Assembly: GCA_963942565.1 (NCBI GenBank)
Contig: OZ012687.1
Span: forward strand, 14,245,445 to 14,309,444
DNA from: Maea johnstoni
Taxonomy: Eukaryota > Annelida > Polychaeta > Spionida > Magelonidae
DNA: 64,000 bases
Direction: 5' to 3'
The translations under genes and the position numbers were made by a program. Under the pieces are notes generated by a model that had not been told where the DNA came from, did not search any database, and saw only the letters and a list, made by a program, of their open reading frames with translations. Positions 32,014 through 44,057 of the stretch are shown here, in pieces (the first letter of the stretch is position 1; the number at the start of each line of letters is the position of its first letter).

Positions 32014-32489
32014 TTGGGACCCAAGCACAGTCGGTTAGTGCTCACAGTCCACTACTTTCCGAAACTCAAGAGTACTGAGGAACTGTGGATCCAAACAGGT
32101 GTAATCACAAGCACTTCAGACCTTCATCAATTCATCGCAGTGCAATCTATCTGTCATTCTGTTTCTCCAACATTCAGCAGTATCCTGCCTGCTGTACATG
32201 CTCTTACAGGTTGTGATTCAACTTCAGCTTTGTTCGGAATAGGCAAATAGTCCGTATTCAAGGCAATTTATGACCATCCTGATGATTTCTCTGATCTCCT
32301 CACCCTGAACAGTGAAGATGATGCATCAGCCCTTCAAGCAGCACGAAAGCTCACTTCAGCCTTGTATGATCCAAAGGCAAAGCGCACAGATGCCATTCAA
32401 AACTTGAACAATCTTAGGGTCAAATTAGCCTCAAAGAAGAATGCCAGCTTAATTAAGCTCCCACCTTGTGAGGCCAGTTTCACACAGGA
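32014..32489 (+). pseudogene. second, inverted copy of the GCD...GIGK gene family
   Basis: Plus-strand coding remains begin around ELWIQTGVITSTSDLHQFIA and lead into SVSPTFSSILPAVHALTGCD, then STSALFGIGK, DHPDDFSDLLTL and LPPCEASFTQ. From 32147 on it matches 30300-30660 in inverted orientation at high identity. The copy is broken. It keeps more of the domain upstream of the GCD motif than the first copy does, and lacks the CXC tail. Confidence 0.6.
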
Positions 32490-32514
32490 CTGCTCACTTA
32501 ACTTAACAATTTAA

Positions 32515-32707
32515 CCCTTTGGCTGCTGGTGGCTAATTTGGCAAATACAAAATGATGCAAAAAAAATGAAAAATGGCAAATGGGTACTCATCTGAAAGTA
32601 CTCGGCGAGAGCTATCCAATGAATACCAGCATGACAGGGTTATGAGGATTTTCAAAAATCTTTGCGTCCTTGTGCTTTGGACGAAAGTAGCCTCAGCATC
32701 GGAAGGG
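32515..32707 (-). mobile_element. family A piggyBac-type MITE
   Basis: CCCTTTGGCTGCTGGTGGC to GCATCGGAAGGG with TTAA at 32511-32514 and 32708-32711. Confidence 0.88.
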
Positions 32708-32879
32708 TTAACAGTTTAAAAGGTACACTCAGACTACTTGGCAATTGGATTTGGTAGGATTTAAGTTGCTGTGAACAATTTAAGCCACATCATAATGATA
32801 GAAAAGCAGAACCTGGACAAATTCTAGTTACTAATAGTCCCAAAGGGTCTTCCAGTTGCAAAAGCACCAACATCCAAAA

Positions 32880-32997
32880 AACAATAGCCTCACCCTAAAA
32901 GGCAATAGCATCACCCTAAAAGACAATAGCCTCACCTTAAAAGACAATAGCTTCATCCTAAAAGACAATAGCTTCCCCCCCAAAAAAGACAATAGCA
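32880..32997. repeat. 21-bp minisatellite
   Basis: AAAAGACAATAGCCTCACCCT-like units repeat five to six times with small changes. Confidence 0.85.
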
Positions 32998-33313
32998 TTT
33001 CAGATCTCCAGCATATTTTACTTTAATCAGGTGCTCCTCAATTTGGCTTAAAATAGATAATAAAGCCTGCCCTTTAAGAACCGTGGTTGATAGGAAAACC
33101 GTCAACATCCAGCAGAGCTGGAGAGGAGAGGCTTTTAGTCTAATAGCCAATGTACTAATTTGCTGGTGAAGCCAACATCCCGTGGTGGGGGCTCCATGCA
33201 CAGAGCTACTTGTTGGTGTCATACATAAATCACCTTCCCTCACACGCCCAACGGCAACCGACGTAAACCAACTCACATCAGGAACACACACACACACGCG
33301 TGCTCTGACATGC
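32998..33313. other. unassigned sequence
   Basis: No gene supported. A (CA)n run with CGCG lies near 33286-33300. Confidence 0.3.
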
Positions 33314-33695
33314 TCTCCTTAACAAAACAATATTGCAAGAAATATTTGACTGGAAGTTACTGATCCTGTTGGATTTAACAATTCTTCTTCATATATTTTA
33401 TGAATAATATTGCCCTTTTTGGTGATTTATGTTCAAAATTGTCAGACTTTGTACACTTTCAAGATGTGTCATATTCACTTTGCGGTCTGACCCATGTAGA
33501 TATCTCCTTAACAAAACAATATTGTGGGAAATATTTGACTGGAAGTTCCTGATCCTGTTGGGTTTAACAATTCCTCTTCATATATTTTATGAATATTGCC
33601 CTTTTTGGTGATTTATGTTCAGACTCATCAGACTTCAAACACTTTCTAGAAGTGTCAAATTCAATTTGCGGTTTGACACATGTAGATTTTCTCTA
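33314..33695. repeat. 190-bp tandem duplication
   Basis: CTCCTTAACAAAACAATATTG starts at 33314 and again at 33504. The two units share AATATTTGACTGGAAGTT, TGATCCTGTTGG and TTTGCGGT.TGACCCATGTAG with about 90% identity by eye. A third, partial start follows. Confidence 0.9.
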
Positions 33696-33799
33696 AGGGA
33701 CAAAACATTTATGCAATATTTGCTTGTGAGTAACATTTGCTTCTGGGTTTTGCAAAATTTCTTTCACTTTCACTAGTAAAATTAATATGAATTATATTC

Positions 33800-33990
33800 T
33801 GTGCTTTATTTAAAAATCAAATTCAGAACCAATTTGGAAATAATTTACAATCTATAAAATATTTGAAGTAAAGTTGTAGGTTGTATTCTGATGAACAATT
33901 TTCCTTCAAACAATTTTTATGAGATGTTTTTGTCAAAAAATATATAATAAAGTAGCTATGCCTTCTTTTGGCCCCACAAGCATTGATGGG
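33800..33990 (-). mobile_element. family B MITE, left end worn
   Basis: Body with AATATTTGAAGTAAAGTTGT and right end GGCCCCACAAGCATTGATGGG followed by TTAA, which is shared with the next copy. Confidence 0.65.
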
Positions 33991-33994
33991 TTAA

Positions 33995-34202
33995 CTCATT
34001 AGTGCTCACAGCGGCCAAAAGCAGCCTAACAATTTGGATGACATCTTTTAATCAAAAGCATAGTTGGGAAAACATTTGAGGGAGAAAAGTCGATCAGAAC
34101 ATTCCCAACAACTCCCCTTCAAATATGTTGGCTAGTTATTCTTCATTCCTAAGTTAAAGATCCAGACGACGATTTCTAGAGGAACTCTTGAGCATTAATG
34201 GG
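33995..34202 (+). mobile_element. family B MITE in a three-element chain
   Basis: CTCATTAGTGCTCACAGCGG to GAGCATTAATGGG. The left TTAA is shared with the copy at 33800-33990, and the right flank (TTATTAA) leads directly into family A. Confidence 0.85.
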
Positions 34203-34209
34203 TTATTAA

Positions 34210-34414
34210 CCCTTATGCTGCTGCTGGCTAATTTGGCCAATACAAAATGATGCGAAAACCCTAAAAAATGACCGAAACCCTAGCAAATGGGTATTCATTT
34301 GAGAGTACCCAGCGAGAGCCCTCTAATGAATAATAACATGACAGGGTTTAGATGGTTTTCAAAATATTTCGAGTTTTCTTGTCTTAGATGAAAGTAGTCT
34401 CAGCATTGAGTGGG
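34210..34414 (-). mobile_element. family A MITE in a three-element chain
   Basis: CCCTTATGCTGCTGCTGGC to GCATTGAGTGGG, TTAA on both sides (34206-34209 and 34415-34418). Confidence 0.88.
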
Positions 34415-34418
34415 TTAA

Positions 34419-34929
34419 TGAGTTATTCTCAACGGTTCTAAATCATATAATTACTCTTAGAATGAAAGGGTTAATTTTTGCAGACTATAAGAGAAAAGTA
34501 TGCCTTTGTTACTATTGAAAAAATACCCATTAATGCGCCATTGTAATATCCCAGAGGGCTTACTTCTCAGACTAAAGACAATAAACAACACTTAACTTAT
34601 AGTCACTGCCTCATGTGGAACACGCAACAATGCAATGGAAAAGCTGAAATCTAGGATACAGGGAATGTAAGCAAAAACCAATATGATAATGGCTGGCTTT
34701 GATTTTGGTATTCTTTCACTTATTGGATTTCTTCTAAATCTTTCTGTAATATTGCTTCCAATTGGTTCATATATTTGAATTCATATCCTTCTGAATATAT
34801 TTCTAAAGGCTAAAAACGAAAAATAGGTTTACACAACAAATGTTTAAAGGTACTGCTAATAGCTTCATGTTTCCCTTTAATAGAATATATGATAAAAACA
34901 ATTCTACCCTTCATCTTTGTCAATCATTA
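34419..34929. other. unassigned AT-rich sequence
   Basis: Nothing recognised. Confidence 0.35.
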
Positions 34930-35290
34930 TGCAATTAAAAAGTATGTGAAACTGTTGCGGAAGAATGTTTTGATATCTGCTGGTTTTCCATTATAAATTG
35001 GGAGATGGGAAACATTTTATATTTCTAGGAGCCTGAGTTGATATAAATAGGTGCAATTAAAAAGTATGTTAAACTTTTGCGGAAGAATGTTTTGATTTCT
35101 GCTGGTTTTCCATTAAAGATTGGGAGATGTGAAACATTTTATATTTCTAGGAGCCTCAGCTGCTATAAATAGGTGCAATTAAAAAGTACTGTTGCGGAAG
35201 AATGTTTTGATTTCTGCTGGTTTTCCATTAAAGATTGGGAGATGTGAAACATTTTATATTTCTAGGAGCCTGAGCTGCTATGAATAGGTT
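34930..35290. repeat. ~121-bp tandem repeat, 3 units
   Basis: TGCAATTAAAAAGTA starts units at about 34930, 35052 and 35174, each with GCGGAAGAATGTTTTGAT, CTGCTGGTTTTCCATTA and TATTTCTAGGAGCCT. The third unit has an 8-9 bp deletion near its start. Confidence 0.95.
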
Positions 35291-35892
35291 CCTGGGCCAG
35301 CATGGGGTAGTGTTAAGAGTCACAGCAAGCACATCTAGCGATCACAGCTAAGTCAGGGTATTATGATGTTGTGGCAGTGAAAAGCGCATAAGCTTGGCCA
35401 TGTCAGACTGCAAATCTCACATGTTATCCCTCCCTTGATCCTGACCTTGAGCCATCTCTCTCAATGACCAACAACAATGTAGAAGTATTGCAATCAATGT
35501 TTCTACTATAACAGCAGCATGCACTGACACAATATGAAACTAGACTAATTTTTTCTGTCAAGTATGAATTTTCCCCAGAGGGCTCATATGAAGTGATAAG
35601 TTGATGGAATAAAATCCCATACACCACTCCCTAGGTTTGCTTTCACAACATCTGACAGACAAGATTTAGTCTTTAATACAGCTTAGTTGCCTAAGCTTAA
35701 TTAATACGGCCTTAAGATCCAAAGTCATCATATTTAAATTAATGAGATGAAATTGCAGGTATTTTTGCATCACACTTTTTACATGGAGGACGAATGTGAA
35801 CCATTGGTGAGATTATCACCAACTTTTCAGCTTGATCATATGTTTCCTTTATAATTTGCAGTCCAGCCAAAAGGTTTTAAGGGCCTACCCTG
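35291..35892. other. unassigned sequence
   Basis: No gene or repeat recognised; AT-rich after 35640. Confidence 0.35.
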
Positions 35893-36530
35893 ATGGCCAT
35901 ATGGTCTGAGGCATTGCCACTGACTACTAACTGTCTCTCACTGCCGTCTTGGCTTGAAAGTCGTGAGAAAGTTGCCAGTGACTTGGGGTTAGGCAGTGGT
36001 TTTCACCGGGTTCTCCGGTTTCCTCTAGGGCTGGGCTCGATTGCTAAGACATCGAGCGCTCGCCTAAGTCTCATGATCGATACTCACCACCTTCTGAAAT
36101 CGTGCGACGAACTCGATACACTTCCCTCTAACCCAACCTCATTTGAACCACTACCTAACTGTTTAATCCCCTCAAAAAATTCATAAGAGCCTATCTTGTG
36201 CTTTTATTTCTCAAAAAAAAAACGTGGCGCTAAGGCGGCCGCCATTAAAACTGCACTGCGATAGACACTATCGCGCGCGGTAACGCTTGGAAAAGTGTGG
36301 TGAGGGCCACGCTATGTATTTTTCATGGTGCTGGTCCGGCCCCCACCACACTTTTCCAAGCACTAACGCGCGCGACATAATTGAATCGAAAACATTGACA
36401 TCGAAAGAAAATAGTCAATTAATCGGATCGCTAAAAAATGGCTGATGAGCACAGCCCTAGTTTCCTCCACCACTTACAACTGGTTAGTCACGACTTAGCT
36501 GCAATACGGCAGAAAAAGTGACAAAAAAGA
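35893..36530 (+). mobile_element. Meta-SINE-like SINE interrupted by a hAT element
   Basis: Left part 35893-36025 has a worn tRNA-like head (TGGTCTGAGGCATTGCCACT) and the body AGTTGCCAGTGACTTGGGG, CGGGTTCTCCGG. Right part 36468-36530 resumes at CACCACTTACAACTGG and ends in the A-rich tail. The hAT element 36026-36459 lies between. Confidence 0.85.
36026..36459. mobile_element. hAT-type element with 8-bp duplication and long inner hairpin
   Basis: Ends TAGGGCTGGGCTCGA and GATGAGCACAGCCCTA are inverted. The exact 8-bp direct repeat GTTTCCTC lies at 36018-36025 and 36460-36467. Inside, 36271-36306 (TCGCGCGCGG through GGAAAAGTGTGGTGAGGG) pairs with 36338-36374, an imperfect hairpin of roughly 35 bp. 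The GTGTGGTGAGGG core is shared with the hAT element at 10735-11204. Confidence 0.9.
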
Positions 36531-36647
36531 TATACAAACAAACCAGCCTTTCTAAAAAAATCAAACCATCCAGGTAACACTTATCAAAATATGCATGAAT
36601 GGAAAAACCTGTTCTTACTTACAATACCCCCAAACAGTAAACACATA

Positions 36648-37145
36648 CCGTAATTTCGCGTGTATAAGACGCACCCGTATATAAGACGCACCCCTTGTCC
36701 AGGCCTTTAAAATGATGTATAGACCTTAGCTTTGTGTATAGTGCGCACCCCCTTTTCAGAATAATTGTAGGAAATCAACTCCTCATGAATAACGCTAGAA
36801 AGGCAGTAAAACGCATATTGAGATGAGTAAAATGTGACATCACCGTGACATCAATGCGTATCACCCTGTATCGGTACTCACTTCCCATTGTCCTAGGCAT
36901 GTCACATGGATTGTAATCAGTAAATTCTGGCGGAAGGTGGTTTGCGTATAACAATTCATCAATGACAAGGCAAACTTCGATGGGCATTGTCTTGGCCGCA
37001 TTATAATTGTAATTGGCGATCTCCGAGTGGCCTGGTAACTCGATGGAAAACACCCTAGATTTCTAGCTTTGTGTATAAGACGCACCCCCGATTTGAGTGT
37101 AAAAATTAGTGTAAAAAAGTGCGTCTTATACACGCGAAATTACGG
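36648..37145. mobile_element. 498-bp TA-flanked element with 27-bp perfect TIRs
   Basis: CCGTAATTTCGCGTGTATAA plus GACGCAC at the left is repeated in perfect inversion at the right end. TA flanks both sides (36646-36647 and 37146-37147). Near the ends the motif GTATAAGACGCACC recurs in the same orientation (about 36657, 36678, 36737 as a variant, 37073), a pattern seen where transposases bind subterminal repeats. No transposase frame. The superfamily is not assigned. Confidence 0.8.
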
Positions 37146-37147
37146 TA

Positions 37148-37690
37148 TTTACTTACTACAAACAACTCAGAACATCTCAATCACACTGTTTCCCAAATTA
37201 GGTCAACTTTCTACAATGTTAAACAATTACCAGGTAACATAATTAAATGTTTCTGCAAGAACAATTTTTTAGGTTACGACTGTTGAGTCAGGGATCAGCT
37301 TAAGGATGCCTGCACTCGTTTTATTTTTGTCCAGAGAATCTTTTCAATTTTGGATATGTTATACCTTTAAGGGGATAAAACTATTTAAGAAAATGAAAAT
37401 ATTTGCATCCAGCATTAGATCCATACACTTTCTGTTGCAGAGATAAAACATAGCTTGTTGCAACTAATCAGTACCATTCAGCCATCAATAGCATCCCCTG
37501 TGTTGAATAATAGTAAAACTTTTACATTCTTTTCACTTGCATTGGAGGCCAAAACTATAAATTCTGAAAAAAACACCTCAAAACACATCAATTACCTCAT
37601 TGAAGATCATAACATTAGAAATTTTCCAGATATCAAACACAGACCATTGTCCTATCGCATAGACGTTCTGTATAGGCAGGTGTTTAATTG
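37148..37690. other. unassigned sequence
   Basis: AT-rich with one plus-strand frame (37455-37691) of no known family. No splice or promoter support. Confidence 0.35.
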
Positions 37691-38405
37691 ACATTTAAGT
37701 AAGATATCACCCGTAAAAAAAGCTACCTTTCTAGAAGCCACACACAGGTCTATGTCCTGTAGAACATTGGCTGTTGGCTATTTATTTTTGGTGCGTGTTA
37801 AGTAAGGTATCATCTGTAAAAATAGCACCTTTTTCTAGAGGCCGAACACAGGTCCATGTCCTGTAGAACACTGGCTATCTATTTTTGGTGAGTCTTAAGT
37901 AAGATATCATCTGTAAAAATACCACCTTTCAAGAGGTTTCGCACAGGTCACTGTCCTGTAGAACATTGGCTATTGGCTATATATTTTGGTGAGTGTTAAC
38001 CCTTATGCTGCTGGTGGCCAATTTTGTAGGAACAAAATGATGCAAAAATGCTGAAAAATGATTGAAACCCTGGCTTGTGGGTACTCATCTGAGAGTACTT
38101 AGCGAGAGCTATCTAATGAGTACTAACATGACATAGTTAAGATGTTTTTCAATAATCTTTGCATCCTTGTGCTTTGGACAAAAGTAGCCTCAGCATTGGA
38201 AGGATTAAGTAAGATATCATCTGTAAAAATAGCACCTTTTTCTAGAGGCTGAACACAGGTCTATGTCCTGTAGAACACTGGCTATCTATTTTTGGCGAGT
38301 CTTAAGTAAGATATCATCTGTAAAAATACCACCTTTCAAGAGGTCTCACACCGGTCTCTGTCCTGTAGAACATTGGCTATTGGCTATATATTTTTGGTGA
38401 GTGTT
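37691..38405. repeat. ~95-100-bp tandem array interrupted by family A
   Basis: Units contain TTAAGTAAGATATCATCTGT, AAAAATAGCACCTTT, CACAGGTC.ATGTCCTGTAG and AACA.TGGCTAT. Three lie left and two right of the MITE at 38000-38204. Confidence 0.9.
38000..38204 (-). mobile_element. family A MITE inside a tandem array
   Basis: CCCTTATGCTGCTGGTGGC to AGCATTGGAAGGA, TTAA on both sides. The other units of the host array read GAGTCTTAAGTAAG at the same place, which is the unoccupied target. Confidence 0.92.
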
Positions 38406-38536
38406 AAAGTGAGTCCAGAAGAAGGTCATTGATTATCTCCAGGAGGCAGCTGGCCCACCACCCTCTGTACAAACATCTCCATACTAATTGCCTACGCTAC
38501 AAAAATATCACCCACTCCCTCTGAAACACTACAGCT

Positions 38537-39265
38537 TATCCTGGTGGCGAGATCATTGGCCACATTACTACTGCGGCAAGAGGGGGAAACAGGTGGTCAT
38601 TACCATATTGAGAGGTATATTCTCACCTGTATAGCAGTCGTATAGCTAGTTCTACAAAAAGAGGGGGCCCAGTCATTAGCGTTGAACCTGTTCCGGTGGC
38701 AAGATCATTGGCCACATTAATACAGCAGCCAAGGGGGAAAACAGGTGGTCTTTACTGTATTGAGGGCTATACTCTCACCTGTATAGCAGTCTCATTGCTA
38801 GTTCTACCGAAAGAGGGGCCCCCCAATAGTGTGAAACCTATTCTGGTGGCGAGATCATTGGCCACATTACTACAGCAGCTAGAGGGGTAACACTACAGTC
38901 GTTACCATATTGAGGGCTATTCTCACTAGTATAGCAGTCTTATTGCTAAGTCTACAGAAAGAGCTACACCTTTTCCGGAACCTATTCCGGTGGCAATATC
39001 ATTGGCCACATTACTAAACTGCCAGAGGGGGAACATGATAGCCTTTACCATATTGAGGGGTATATTCTCACCTGTAACGCATTCTTATTGCTAGTTCTAA
39101 AGAAAGAGGGGATCCCCAACATGGTGGAACCTATTCTGGTAGCAAGATCATTGGCCACATTACTATATCAACCAGAGGGATAAACATAATGTTTTTTACC
39201 ATACTGAAGGGTAATAATACTCTCACCTGTAAAGCAGTCTTAGTGGTAGATCTACAAAAACTAGT
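38537..39265. repeat. ~148-bp tandem array, 5 units
   Basis: CCTATTCCGGTGGCAAGATC, ATTGGCCACATTACTA, TACCATATTGAGGG and CTCACCTGTATAGCAGTCT recur about every 147-152 bp (38540, 38692, 38841, 38988, 39135). Confidence 0.92.
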
Positions 39266-39479
39266 GTATTATTGATATATTACACATATCACAACCATCT
39301 CCAGATAAATAGTTCAGCCCCTGTCCACAACATGTGGACATTTCATTGTTGCTTGTTTTCATTCAGAGAAATGTTGATATTGTCTGTTCCTCATTCTGCC
39401 TTTTTCTTTAGTTGCATTGCAGGGCCGCAGCAATTGGGGCAGTTTTGTTTTTTGAAAAAAATATCTATCCAATAAGATC

Positions 39480-39745
39480 TTAAGATTACAATAAATATCA
39501 CCCATCAAGAAACAAAATGTACAATAAAATTCATCCAATAAGACATGAAGTGTTCAATAAATATTATCCAATAAAAAAACTAGGTTTACAATAAATATCA
39601 TCCTATAAGATACAAAGTGTTCAATAAATATCATCCAACAAGAAACTAAGGGTACAATAAATAACATCCAATAAGAACATCCAATAAATATCAGGCAATA
39701 AGATATTTAGCGTAAAATAAATATTGTCCAATAAGATACATAGAG
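39480..39745. repeat. short-unit AT-rich degenerate repeat
   Basis: CAATAAATATCATCCAATAAGA and related phrases recur about every 30-60 bp with much variation. Confidence 0.75.
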
Positions 39746-41120
39746 TGCTTTTGATGACAATATGGGCTTAAAACAAAAGCTATTTTCCTTTTTGGCATTT
39801 AAAACATATGCAATCTACATCAACTTTCTTTGTATAAACACAAACATGCCATAGAAAGGTTAGATTGCCATAAATACACCATCATTATAACGTAATCATC
39901 AACCCATTTATCACTCAAAAATCTCATGTGTTCAACTATGACATGCAACCAAAAGATAAGATTGATGTAATTGTTTTTCCATTAAAGTATAGTGATTAAT
40001 AATCCTTTTATCAATATATTTATATGACCTTCTTTAGATGTTAAAAGACATACAGCATCAAAAGTGCTATATAGACATTTAATACCTAGGTATTGGGTAT
40101 TAAAATACTGCGTTTAACAAGAAGGAATTATTATATGTTCACCTACTGCCTAGTCAATAAGTAATGTAATATTGCATTGCACATAAGCATTTCAGTTATT
40201 CTTAGATATGAGAATGGGATGCAGTAGTTCAAATGAAAGAGAGATAGAACTGACAAAGAATGGAATACATCTATCTTTTGGGGGTTGTGATATGCTGTTA
40301 CTAGAAAAATATGGATAATTACACCAAAAATGTTTTTTACTGTAAAATGTTAAGAATTCTTGTTAGCCATATATGTTATTCGACTCAAGACACCTTGTTT
40401 TTTCTAAATTGCCAGTTACCTATTCCTTGGATATAGAGTTGTTGCATTGGTAAATAGTACTAACTTTCCATTTAAGGCAGATCTATCTTGTCTCTTATAC
40501 CTACCACTACAATAACAGTTTGCTTGAATGGACTAACTGATATAAATGCTGATCATCAATCTGAGTACGAATTACTTCTCTTTTATACCTACCATCAAAA
40601 ACAGCTTCCTGAGACGGATTGGCGGATATAGCCCTAATAAACAACCTCAGTAAGAACCATTTCCTTTGGGGTCCAACATTTACCACCTCAAATTGGCTTT
40701 ATTTGTGAAGCATCCTAATTATCTACTCCACAGTGGAAAGAATTTCCTTTAGGCTTAAACACCCTCCTTCACCAAGTCAGCTTAGGGGGTTTCTTCTACC
40801 ACAATTAACCACTTTTCACCAATCACAGGCCTCAAATAATGTGTGCTTTGTCAAAATATACCACATAGTTTAAAGTGTTTGCACTCAAAGCTTCCATGCC
40901 ACAAAGTCATTACCCAATGCAGAACAGGCCAGGACCAATTCATAGAAGAGTTAATTGATTTAGTATATAGCCATTTAAATATTTAACTCATTTTAGGTTC
41001 AAGGTCTGACAATACCCAAAAAGTCTTGGTTTTGCTACTGTAAAGATAAACAAAAACAATTAAGAAGTAAAGGACAATTTGAAAAGATATTACAAATACA
41101 TTTGTTAGATGCCATGTGTG
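39746..41120. other. unassigned AT-rich sequence
   Basis: No supported gene. Two related patches (about 40485-40560 and 40570-40640, with CTCTTATACCTACCA.(T/C)A.AA.AACAG) are an old local duplication. Confidence 0.4.
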
Positions 41121-41121
41121 T

Positions 41122-41950
<829 letters not shown>

Positions 41951-41951
41951 T

Positions 41952-42332
<381 letters not shown>

Positions 42333-42399
42333 AGAGAATACATATTTTGGACACAAATGAATAAAAAGCTTCTTTTCTTCTTGGCTGTCTAAGGTCATT

Positions 42400-42700
42400 A
42401 AGATAAAGTGCAAATCTGTCATTGCTTCTGCTAGGTTTCAAACGCAGCCGGTCAAACGGAAAGTCTGGTTATTGTTTATAAACTGCACATCTTGCACTAG
42501 CTTTGACCTGAATCGTTAACCTCCTCCTCCAATAGATTTCCTTGCTCTGCAGGCTGTCATCTGATCGGAAATATGAGCAAATTACGATTCTCATATTCGC
42601 GTCTCTTGCGCACAGGAGGAAAATATGAGCCCCTGTAATGCAACCTGAAATATTGCTAACATCCAATTTCCTGTCTGTTCGTCTTAAAGTAATCTGTGGA
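42400..42700. promoter_or_regulatory. candidate conserved non-coding island
   Basis: Unique, balanced-composition sequence between repeats. It contains a Forkhead-like ATTGTTTATAAAC, an AGCTTTGACCTG nuclear-receptor-like half site and a near-palindromic GAAATATGAGCAAATTACG / CATATTCGCG area. Function is inferred from composition and motifs only. Confidence 0.28.
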
Positions 42701-42864
42701 TTTCCCCTTTAAAAGTCTCGCCAGCAATAGGAAAAATAACTTAGATATTCTACTTATTGCCCACTATATAGTATCATTATAAGCTGATTGCAATTATACT
42801 TTTTGAAGCTCTATTATCTTCAGTCTTCTAAAACAAGACAATACTGATGTGACATTATAATTAA

Positions 42865-43072
42865 CCCTTCCAATGCTGAGGCTAATTTCTTCCAAAGGAC
42901 AAGGATGCAAAGATTTCTGAAAACTATCTAAACCCTGTCAAGTTGGTATTCATTAGAAAGCTCTCACTGAGTACTCTCAGATGAGTACCCATATGCCAGG
43001 GTTTCAGTCATTTTTCATTTATTTTGCATCTTTTGTGTATTGGACAAATTAGCCAACAGCAGCATATTGGGG
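42865..43072 (+). mobile_element. family A piggyBac-type MITE
   Basis: CCCTTCCAATGCTGAGGC to CAGCATATTGGGG, with TTAA at 42861-42864 and 43073-43076. The only plus-orientation copy in the right two thirds of the window. Confidence 0.88.
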
Positions 43073-43289
43073 TTAAACAAACTTTTACCTGCAAAATGGT
43101 AAAACCTGGCAGCCAGAAACTTGACCTTGTATCCAGTCATGTTTCAATAGTATTTGTCATGTCACCCACACCTTAATCATTCAGAAGTAAGAAAGAAAAA
43201 GAAAACAATTGAAATTTTATTTATTGTTACTTTTCCTGCTGATTTAAGCAGCTAGTAGTAAATCATAGAAGAGACCAGGGACCCTGGAA

Positions 43290-43400
43290 AGACCATGAGC
43301 TATAACCACAAGTCACTGGCAACATTCTTATACACCTCATACGGGACTCAAACCCAGGGGCTTACGAAGCAGTGAGAGACCACAGTAAGCACCACAACTA
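43290..43400 (-). mobile_element. degraded SINE fragment
   Basis: Minus-strand SINE text: CACAAGTCACTGGCAAC, then GGGACTCAAACCCAGG (B box) and GAGAGACCACAGTAAG. The tail side is missing. Confidence 0.65.
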
Positions 43401-43825
43401 ATCTTGTTGTTTTCAAATATATATATTGCCGAGGAACTTTAACACCAAATGATTTTCTTCTAACTTACTTAGATAATGGTGTAAATGTCAGACATGTTAG
43501 GCCTAGAGAATTACTGCAGGTCCATAGAACCCATACCACTTTACAAATTACTGTCTGCCAAGACAACTCAGATGTTAACCCATACAAGCCAACAGTTCCC
43601 CAGAAAAATAATTATATACACACAATATCCTTCTTTGAAAAAATGGGAATAAATCTTTATTTTGCTAAGTATTTGAGGAAGGGTTGTTGGTTTGTTTTTC
43701 ATTATCATTGGAATATAGCACATTCAATAGAGTAACATTTGAAAAATAGGAGGAAAAATTAGTAAATCCAACAAGAACAACTTTCTGTCAAATATTACTT
43801 AAAATAGGAAACATACACTCCAGGT
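43401..43825. other. unassigned, possible worn TTAA element
   Basis: GATGTTAACCCATACAAGCC near 43570 is a family B-like left end, but no right end can be matched. Confidence 0.35.
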
Positions 43826-43831
43826 ACTTAA

Positions 43832-44057
43832 CCCATCAATGCTCACAGCAGCCAAAAGCAGCCTGACAATGTTGATGAATTCTCTCAAGCGAGAGCATAT
43901 TTGAGGAAATATTTGGAGGAGAAATGTTAATTAGAATATAACCTACAAGTCTCCTTCAAATATTTTGTGAAATCAATTTCAATTCAAAATTTAATGTCCT
44001 AAGTATTAAAGATGGAGAATAACATCTCTAGAGGAACTCTTTAAAAGCTTTAATGGG
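43832..44057 (+). mobile_element. family B piggyBac-type MITE
   Basis: CCCATCAATGCTCACAGCAG to AAAAGCTTTAATGGG between TTAA sites. The internal inverted repeat (ATATTTGGAGGAGAA and TCTCCTTCAAATATTTT) is clear. Confidence 0.88.

Noticed and set aside
36775-37133. Two overlapping ~90-residue minus-strand frames
   Set aside because: They lie wholly inside the TA-flanked inverted-end element and show no transposase motif.
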